Positions 35,088 to 44,800 of a DNA stretch of 64,000 nucleotides are shown piece after piece; the stretch's first letter is position 1, and each line of letters starts with the position of its first letter. The notes below the pieces were generated by a model that did not search any database, was not told where the DNA came from, and was given only the letters and a program-made list of their open reading frames with translations. Where the stretch lies: assembly GCA_947247005.1 (NCBI GenBank), contig OX365955.1:17341322-17405321 (forward strand). Reading direction: 5' to 3'. Both the position numbers and the translations under genes were made by a program. The stretch comes from Spisula solida. Lineage: Eukaryota; Mollusca; Bivalvia; Venerida; Mactridae.

Positions 35088-36771
35088 GTTGCCTCACGTA
35101 TTGGTGTATTGCAAAAATAAAATAAAAGTGTCAAACATTAGCGTAATTTTTGGATTGTGTAAAGACAAATTGATTGTTATAAAATAACGCGTTACTATCA
35201 TCTATGTGCTGCTGCTGGGATTGCTGCTACTGCTGCTGGTATTGCTGCTACTGCTGGTATTGCTGCTGCTGGTATTGCTGCTGCTGCTGGGATTGCTGTT
35301 GCTGGTATTGCTGCTGCTGGGATTGCTGCTGCTGGTATTGCTGCTGCTGGGATTGCTGCTGCTGGTATTGCTGCTGCTGCTGGTATTGCTGTTGCTGGTA
35401 TTGCTGCTGCTGGTATTGCTGCTGCTGGTATTGCAGCTGCTGGGATTGCTGCTGCTGGTATTGCTGCTGCTGGTATTGCTGCTGCTGGTATTGCTGCTGC
35501 TGCTGGTATTGCTGCTGCTGGGATTGCTGCTGCTGGTATTGCTGCTGATGGGGTTGCTGCTGCTGGTATTGCTGCTGCTGGGATTGCTGCTGCTGGGATT
35601 GCTGCTGCTGCTGGTATTGCTGCTGCTGGGATTGCTGCTGCTGGTATTGCTACTGCTGGTATTGCTGCTGCTGCTGGGATTGCTGTTGCTGGTATTGCTG
35701 CTGCTGGTATTGCTGTTGCTGGTATTGCTGCTGCTGGGATTGCTGCTGCTGGTATTGCTGCTGCTGGTATTGCTGCTGCTGGGATTGCTGCTGCTGATAT
35801 TGCTGCTGCTGGGATTGCTGCTGCTGGTATTGCTGCTGCTGCTGGGATTGCTGTTGCTGGTATTGCTGCTGCTGGTATTGCTGCTGCTGGTATTGCTGCT
35901 GCTGGGATTACTGCTGCTGGTATTGCTGCTGCTGCTGCTGGGATTGCTGCTGCTGGTATTGCTGCTGGTATTGCTGCTGCTGGGATTGCTGCTGCTGGTA
36001 TTGCTGCTGCTGCTGCTGGGATTGCTGCTGCTGGTATTGCTGCTGGTATTGCGGCTGCTGGTATTGCTGCTGCTGGGATTGCTGCTGCTGGTATTGCTGC
36101 TGCTGCTGCTGGTATTGCTGCTGCTGCTGGTATTGCTGCTGCTGGTATTGCTGCTGCTGGTATTGCTGCTGCTGGTATTGCTGCTGCTGCTGGTATTGCT
36201 GCTGCTGGTATTGCTGCTGCTGCTGGTATTGCTGCTGCTGCTGGTATTGCTGCTGCTGGTATTGCTGCTGCTGGGGTTGCTGCTGCTGGTATTTCTGCTG
36301 TTGCTGGAATTGCTGCTGCTGCTGGTATTGCTGCTGCTGGGATCGCTGCTGCTGGTATTGCTGCTGCTGCCGCTGGGATTACTGCTGCTGCTGGGATTGC
36401 TGCTGCTGGTATTGCTGCTGCTGCTGGAATTGCTGCTGCTGCTGGGATTGCTGCTGCTGCTTGGATTGCTGCTGCTGCTAGGATTACTGTTGCTGCTGCT
36501 GCTGATGATGATAATGATGATGTTGGTGGGGGCAAAACCCATCTAGATGGCTATTTGCCCCTGAGATGAGTATTTGCCCACGAGATGGCTTTTGCCCTCA
36601 CCCGCATTTGTTTAAAAGGAAAACTACCGAGTGCGCGATAACGAGAGTGGTCTAAATTGCTTATTTGCAACAAATATATCATAAAGCAAGTGTCTTTCTA
36701 TTAAGAAACAAAAATTAGGTTGGAAAATCACATCATACAAATTTGTTTAGTCCGATCTGTGAGTCAGCACC
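35088..36771. mobile_element. Insertion carrying the CTG-rich minisatellite
   Basis: Inserted in the mariner relic between TTTAAAG (35081-35087) and TTTAAG (36772-36777), a plausible near-exact target duplication. The ends are weakly inverted ('gttgcctcacg' on the left; the complement of the right end starts 'ggtgctgactcac'). The flanks of the minisatellite (35090-35205 and 36550-36770) have no coding content. The nature of the insertion is inferred from the break in mariner homology. Confidence 0.5.
35206..36505. repeat. 15-bp CTG-rich minisatellite, about 85 units
   Basis: Units are mostly 'gctgctgctggtatt' or 'gctgctgctgggatt', with 12- and 18-bp variants that differ by whole CTG triplets. 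Length in multiples of three leaves at least three frames open across 1.3 kb. The translations (poly-Ile-Pro-Ala-Ala-Ala, Asn-Thr-Ser-Ser-Ser, Leu-rich) are low-complexity and have no supporting start context, splice sites or neighbouring exons, so I treat this as non-coding repeat. Confidence 0.95.
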
Positions 36772-37199
36772 TTTAAGATTAGAACTCGGATCATTTTTAG
36801 ATACGATACATGTCAATTTTGTAAAATTACCTTATTTTGTCCGTGACGTCTATTCTGGTGTTTCCCTTCTTGAACTTGTTCTTTGAAAATATTGCTAATA
36901 TTTGCATAATTATGTGTCTTCACTGTTCATCATAACTTTTCTTTTGTTGTTCCTCATAAGCATAAAAGAGTATGTTGGCTTCGAGCTGTACACTAGCGAT
37001 TTCAAATAGTCCCACAAAAAGAAGTCACGCGGATTTAGTTCCGGTGTGCGGGCCATGTCACACCACATTGGTATTTCCTGGAAATTAATTTGGTACTAAT
37101 TGTGTCATGTAATTTCTCCAAGACCTTATTTGCAATATCTAAGCCTGTCACATCGTGAATGAGCCACGCATCATTACAATAATAAATTGCGTTCAGTAT

Positions 37200-38822
37200 G
37201 CCTTTTGGCATTCTGCCTGCTTTGTCACAAACACATTAGGCTTCGTTTAAACTCTAAACACTCCGTGTATACACACATCTAAAAACATAAACTTACTTAT
37301 TTACAGACTGTTAAATGTTTTGTTTCGCTCGTGAACATGAATTGATCCGTTATTTGTAATAATACCTCAACCTTGATGTTATGTTGTACCATTGCGCCAC
37401 AGACCCCAAATAAACTTACATGACTCATGACAGCGGGAGCTCGTAAGAATACAATGCATGTGTCTTGTTGCTGCTTCATCGTTCGTTTCTTGTAATTCTT
37501 TACTTAAATAACTTTTGAGTGCACTCAATTGGGACCCATCGAAACATGCCTGGTGAAAATAGAATGTCGCCATTATTAGTCACCACCGACTGCAGTCTAT
37601 GTACGATTTTTATTAGTTTTAGCTCACTACATCCTGGTGATGATTCAATTCCTTTAAATACTGTGAACCCGTTACTTGTGTTATGTGATGTACAATGTAA
37701 TTACATTGATACTAATTATTTGAACAACCTATATTTGGGTGTAATGCTTTCGTACTTCGCATTGTTAGGCGATGACGCCATGCACTATGTGTTCGATTCC
37801 CCACGACAAGTACAAACTATTCCTTAAGCTAAATAAGCCTAGTCCCGATCTTCGAAACATCTCAAAATAAACTTCATTTCAGTTTAAATATGGACCGTTT
37901 TATGTGTGAATGGCCTCAAAGTTGGGATCATAGCATAAAGTCGAACGTTGTGCTGAGTTGATTACAGTAATATTTCAAGATTTCGACTTCAGATTTACCG
38001 AACACTCAGCAACTGACGTTAGTAAAATCTCAACTTGAGCTGTCATATCAAGTAATTTTGTTAATGATTTACAAAGGCGGAGCGAGCGAAACGAGTCATT
38101 TGTAGTCATTAAAAAGTGGTTAATATGTTCTAATTGGCTTAGAATATAACATCCTGCATCTTGATTGGCCGATAGAAATTCGTGTTTTTATTTCAGAATT
38201 AAACCTAACAGTAAAGAATAAGACCATGATACTGTAATAGACGATGTGCAATTTACCACTGAATCAGTCGTATAAAGTAAAGTAGAGATATATAATACGA
38301 ATATTTAAGTGACCGTAAAAGGAATATTTGAAAGGATGTGTTGAGATGATAACAAAACTGTGTTGTCATTTGCTATAGCACAGTTCGACGACGACAAACG
38401 TCTGTGTGGTGGATTTCGTATTTTTTGAATTGTTCAATCCACGAACATTTGTATTGACTAGTAAATTGTACGTCCTAAAATATCTGACTTGCAATATGGC
38501 TCATAGCGAATTTGTATAATGTACAATGCACTAAAATGCCCTACGTCAGGATACAGCCACGTGTGCTCTGACACAATTATAAAAAAAAACGTTCACTAAT
38601 TCAGACGTTCTTGGTTGTTGAACTATTTTTTCATCATGTCAACACATTACATTCTATGGTCACTGGAATATTGTGATTTCTCTTTGTGATGCTTCGGGAC
38701 CTTTTACCATTTTTTGGCAAGGCATCAAACTCGCTACCCCATTTTCTTTAGGACACCCTTACCAGACCAAGCTCTAGTGATCGTTCAGTAATGGAAAAAC
38801 ACTGATGCAAAATACAGAGAGA
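37200..38822. other. Intergenic DNA, no gene seen
   Basis: Short open frames only, no recognised domain. The stretch separates the mariner relic from the 3' end of the MACPF-ApeC gene. Confidence 0.55.
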
Positions 38823-38828
38823 TTTATT
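38823..38828 (-). promoter_or_regulatory. Polyadenylation signal of the MACPF-ApeC gene
   Basis: AATAAA on the minus strand, 30 bases after the stop codon at 38858-38860. It is the first such signal after the stop. Confidence 0.6.
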
Positions 38829-38857
38829 CAATCACCGGTTATGGCTGCCAACGTTAG

Positions 38858-41800
38858 TTACCCTATCAGACCAGGGTCACTTTTAGAACTATAATAGCAG
38901 AAATGTAGCTTCTTATTCGAATCTCCATTTTCATATGGGTGCATGCCACCATTTTTATCGCTGTTAAACAAATCTTCAGTATCCCATTGAATGTATTCGT
39001 TCCTGGACCTCATTCCACGGACCTGTTGACAGTGTGTTCCATACTGGACTAGAAGGAACGGATGCTTTGTTGGAAGTTCTATTTCATTTAAATACGAGCC
39101 GTCGTTTCTGAAATACAAAATGTATATGTACATAGGTATGACATACAATTCAGCTGCTAAAATATAAACTCTATTCTAATCAATATATGGGTCATTCTAA
39201 TGAAAACTATGTCATGAAAAAGATGTAGAGAATGGATATTCAATGTTATCTTATTTAGTCGAAGGCGTTTGTTCTGTGCTTTGTACACATTATTCAACTG
39301 AGGGCTTGGGACGAGGTAGTAAAGAGTATTACCACACAGTATTTGCACTCTTTTTCAGTATTTGATATCACTAGCATAGCTCATCACCACAATTAACCAC
39401 GCGAATTCGTCAAATACTTCTGACGTTTTATTTATCTATTTTCCTTATTGCTTTTTACCTGTAAGTAGTTGTCGTTACTGTGCGATATTTTCTCGCAAAA
39501 CGAGGGTTTCAAAATGCAATAGCTCCATTAATAATTGTCCGATTTTCATTCTGTTAGCGCCAATGTGTTTCAAATGAACGCTAGTATAAGATGAATTCAA
39601 CTTGTTATTAGCTTTTTCTTTCCCTTTAAACAACTTAACACTAAAACAAAATGTATACAACCTATTTACTACGAGTTTCATGAGAGTTATGAACCTTTTC
39701 GGAAATCCTGTTTTTCAGGTTTTAAAGGGTACTTACCTACAGCAGAAACGAATTAACGTATTTTCATCATACGTTCCATCGGGTAGCGTTCCACCTTTAG
39801 AGTTATGATTGGACAGGTCATCGTCATCCCAGTATATATAACCATCACGAAATCCTGAAACAACTCATTCATTATATTTAAATTAAACGTTTACTGATAA
39901 TCTATAAAAACCGTTATATACACAGGAGACAGAAATAGTTTCGTGCCCAACTGGTCAACCACAAAGCCGCTCAGTCATATTACTAGCTGTATGCAGGATC
40001 ATCCACCCAGCAGTACATCAAACCGTGCGAAGTTATGTTACAAACTACTGTATCACACAGACAACCAAAATACGCACAGAAACTACGGCAACGCATAGCC
40101 ACCCACACAAGAGGTAGACATAGAACGAACCATCCATATCCCCAAATAATTGACGTTTGAAGCAGACCTGATAATATATACCTAACCCGCAATGAATGAC
40201 ATACTGTGGATTTTGAATTTCGTGAATAATTAACCATAAGGGGAGGTAATTATGAATGATAACAACCAGTTGTTCTGTAAATGTCTTTTAAAGGAGTTAA
40301 CAAAGTTTGTAATACAAAAAATAACAGCAGGAATTGAGTTAGAAAATGGGATTTCGTTAAGGCCAGTCGCAAAATAAACTGAGCAAACTATAGATGATAA
40401 TATACTGACCACTTGGACAGGTGGTGACCTTGAAGAGACAGTAGCTTCCCCGCGGCCAAATTTTATCGTGACTGTTTATCCGGGCTTGACTTTTTATGCA
40501 AAAATAAATCCTGATATCATTAGTTGCGAAATCACCTGAAACAGAAAACATTGGAAAAATCATCAAACTTCTGAGATCAATTATGAGGAACTCTGCATTT
40601 AGTTATTATGAAACTGTGGTATACATATCCATGCTGACCATGCTGAAACAATGTCCGTTCGTTTGATTTCGTTCCCACTTGTACAAGTATGATAGTGTGT
40701 GCTGGATTTGTGAAACATATCTACTCGTCTTGTTGAAAGTTGGTAGTTTGATCAAGGTGTCTGAAATAATTGTAACCTAATAATGATGTATTTACGCCGT
40801 GTATACACGATACATTGTTCTTAACATTCACTATTGTAGAATTAATTAAGACGTCGCATACATTATTCACATACAATGTAGTTCCGATACACTGGCTGCC
40901 AATACGATACAGTCATTATTTTGAGTAGGTCTGTAAACAAAAAAACATTTGTTATGTACGAGGGGTATTCAAAAATAAACAGGACCGGTGCCCTCACGGA
41001 AACAGTTTTTATTGTAAAACATATTATTACATACTATTGAATCGGAATTCTATTGCGAAAATTCGATATCCGATTGATCGTATAACACTATGATGTCCGT
41101 TTATGATAATCCATTTGGAACCATAGCAGTACGCACAATGCGCAGCCAAATAACCAATGTTATCGACTACGTAATGAGACATATATTTAATACGTACTAT
41201 CATATCGTCATAGGTACTGGTATATCCATACGTCCAACTCTACGAGTGACAACATCGTCACAACATCGTCACAACATCGTCACGCAAAATAATTGTCCAA
41301 AAACGAGTATACACATTAAAAATTCAAGGCAGTTATTTAACCTGTAAATTGTCAGTAGAATTTTTTAATTCGACTGTCAACACCTGTCATAGCTGAAGCA
41401 ACAGTTATCTACTCTACAATTCCCGAGTAAAATTACAATTGAATTAAATATCCTTATTTTTCATTTCTTGTACAACTCACATTGGCCTTACATACTACGC
41501 GACAACTGTACATGTATGATAATAATTATTTTGAGCACTACGGAATTAATATGACGAAAACAGGCAACTCCTTGTGACATACACTGGACAATGTATGTAT
41601 AAATCGATTAATCAGGTCAGTCACTTGTTTATAGAACATTGTGTACATCAACATTAGATTTATTTCCACATACAATGTATGGTTTACATGACAGACATAT
41701 ATTTAAAATTACATTACAGCAATTAACAATCATGCATGCAATAACTATGAACTATCTCATGACAACCAACATAAAATGTAAAGGATGCCACAAAAAACAT

Positions 41801-44800
41801 TAAACTTTTCTTATGAATGTCTTATTTAAAAACAAAGTATGTGTGTTAGTACGTAGCTTTATAGTGAATAAGGTTTTGGGGTTCACTGTCTTTTTCGCCA
41901 ATTAAAATGTTTAAAACAATAAAATACATGTTATGATATTGCAATGCTTGTACTGACCTGAATAAACGGACTATACATGACGTATAGTACAGAACATTTA
42001 ACCTGGAGATAATTAATCCTCGTGTATTTGCGTTATTGTACCGAAAGAATGCTTTAATTAGTTAAAAACAACGTTGATTGGACAAAGGATAACCACGGAT
42101 ATTGAAGGATGCTATGTTAAATGTTCTGAGCTATACCGTAATAATGCACATGAGCATGAGTTAGTATTCACTATTTTTATACCTTTAATGAAGTTACGTA
42201 TTCCTGATGAATACCTATTATCAGATCGTGTATCCTCTGTATCAAACTTTCTCCAGCCGGTAGACCACGTGACTCCACCACTGGGACAACCATGTGCAGT
42301 TTCCAGTAAACCATAGGTACCGTATGGCCATGTGTTGGGAGGTTGGTAAACTGCAGGTAGAACCATGTCTATACTATTATACAAAGAGTAGGTCATTCGA
42401 TGGCTTCCGGTATATATATATATTTTATTCAATCGTCTGCATCTCAACAAAACAGGGAATTTATATGACATAGGCATATGTAGAATACTATGTGCGAGTA
42501 CAAATGTATCAAGATAATTAATTCCTAAACTTCTAAAAGGATCTTCAGTTAGAAATCCCCTCAATTTATAAATATTAGCACCACAATTAGTGTTCGTGTT
42601 AACAAAATGATAATAAGTGTAGGCAAATGATAGGGCAAGACGGTATCTTTACACTTATCCAGTACATTGTCCATACACATGAAGATAACAGATAACGGGA
42701 CAATGAAGGCAGCAATCAACTTAAACAGCCGAGCACAGAATTAATAAAAACATCCCATACCACAATTACCCGCACATTGCCCAACAGGACACACAGTGTA
42801 CTTAATAAACAACGTAAATATTCATGATAATTAAATCCTGCCAATCTGCACATTGTTTTTTTTCATTAATTTTTGTGATCAAATATATTGTATCTCCGTA
42901 ACAAGAAACATTGTATGCAAACAGCTGATACAACTAGCAAAATTCTGCATTTATTAAAGCAAATTCCAATTTTTAAAATGGTATATTTTTTCGACACCTG
43001 CAAGGGTTTTCTTTGAAAATGTATGTTCATCAATATTATGCATATACGCTACGTATTTGTCTTGTTTGTTAAATGAACAAAATCATTAACAGATTAAAGT
43101 ATAAGTTTAAATAGATAAACGTATACCTGGTGCATGTTGAGTTGTGGTAGTAGGTCTCCTAGTTGAGGTAGTATGGTGGCTTGATGTCGTGGGCAAAGTT
43201 ACTGATGTTGTAGGTGGCATTGTCGTCGAAGGAGTTGACAACGTAACGGTTGTCAATGGATACGGTATCCAATTTACATATTGTTCAGTGGCGGCATCAA
43301 TATTTGATGTTACTAAAGCAATATTTGACTGCAAGGAATAGTTTGCCGAACATATTCTTGCGTCTTTCCATTGTGCTATACTTCTGTTCCATATAATCCA
43401 ATTTGTAGCGTAACTAATCGGTACTAGATCCATGGCTATTGGTTTAGAGTCACTCGAACGCTTGTAATCACCATCGTAACCTGAACGTTTGCTTAACGAG
43501 GATCCTACATTCTGAACTGTTCTACTTCCTATATCTACACGAATGACAATACTCTGAAGATAAAGACAAAACAGGAACTATTTGAATAATTATCATAATG
43601 TAATTATGATATTGTCTTGCAAATGTTGCATACGAATATGGTGACGGTGAAGAAATTGTAACGGTCATGTGGAATAAAACCTTTACTAACAATTAACAAC
43701 ACCAATCAAATCCAACTACGACACATCGACACATTTAAGATAAAGATACAAAAATAAGAGCAGTTTGACAATACCGAACTATTGTGAAATGCGAATAAAT
43801 CATGCTGTCCGAATGGTGTTCGGTTTTCTCAGATTACACTGTACTTTGAAATTCGGTTACAGTCGATTTGCATTCAACAAAAACAAATTCTTACCGTTCC
43901 CCACCGATCTAAAAACCGGAAGTAGTGTTCCATGTTTGATGCGGTCATCACAATAGGCAATGAACACACATCATGCGCGAATTGTTCTGTAATGTTGCCA
44001 ACAAATAGTTCATTATCTCCCTTTCCAGTAGTTAGAGAACCAATCCCATGTTTACATGTCGTGACCACTTGGCGCGTGCTATTTGATTTCAGGTACAGAC
44101 TCATGTTTCGGAAGTCATCATTTTTGGTGTATGCCGCTGCGGTAATATTACTGTTATGGCCTACAAATGATGGGAATTCGCATAAAGTAAGATGGATCAT
44201 GATACAGTCCGTTTAATCAGGACAGTCACTTGTGTACAAACATTGCAATATCGTAAGATTGTATTTGTATTGGAGAAAAATAAGACATTACTAAGATAAT
44301 TTGCTATGTTTACGTACACAATGTTATGTAAACAAGTCTCTGGCCTGATTAATCGAGTTATATATAAAAATTATATAATATATATGAGCCAGTCTCCAGG
44401 AAAACCTGCTATAATGAAATATATTATATATGTAACCCATTAGATTTGTTAATTTACGTAACAAGGTTTGTGTGTTTGAGGAAATGAAACACTCAATTAT
44501 AAAAACAGGTACCGAACGAATTGGAGGGAAAGTTATTTCCTGTTTGCTTGGAGAGGTAACGAAATAAATTAGTATTGGTGTTACATATTAGTATTTGCGC
44601 GAAATATAGGTTCTACCGACACCGAGTGGCAGCCATATTTTCCTGTGAACCAAATGATTCAAGTCACGTGATTTTTACCACATGAAGGTAAGGATGCATA
44701 TAACCTATCCGACCTTTATATTTAAGTAGTCTAACTAGGATCACTCATAAACACGGAGTGCTATATTTACTGCGCTAACTTGGTTGGTTGGGGACAACAA

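Larger units (their letters stand above)
34954..37200 (-). mobile_element. Mariner-type relic on the minus strand, split by a minisatellite insertion
   Basis: The left end (34954 on: 'tataggatctccaaaaataa', then 'acagtttcagtgtttatt') matches the end of the element at 46413. Homology continues to 35087, breaks, and resumes at 36772 ('tttaagattagaactcgga', then 'accttattttgtccgtgacg'). Further right, the minus strand encodes a decayed transposase C-terminus with DAWLIHDVTGLDIANKVLEK and, after a frameshift, SPELNPRDFFLWDYLKS, the WP(A)xSPDLNP mariner signature. The far end past about 37200 is not found. Confidence 0.75.

Noticed and set aside
35198..36546. Four overlapping frames of about 445 codons (Ile-Pro-Ala-rich, Ser/Asn-rich, Leu-rich)
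   Set aside because: They are simply translations of a 15-bp repeat in several frames on both strands; no unique sequence, start context or splice signals.
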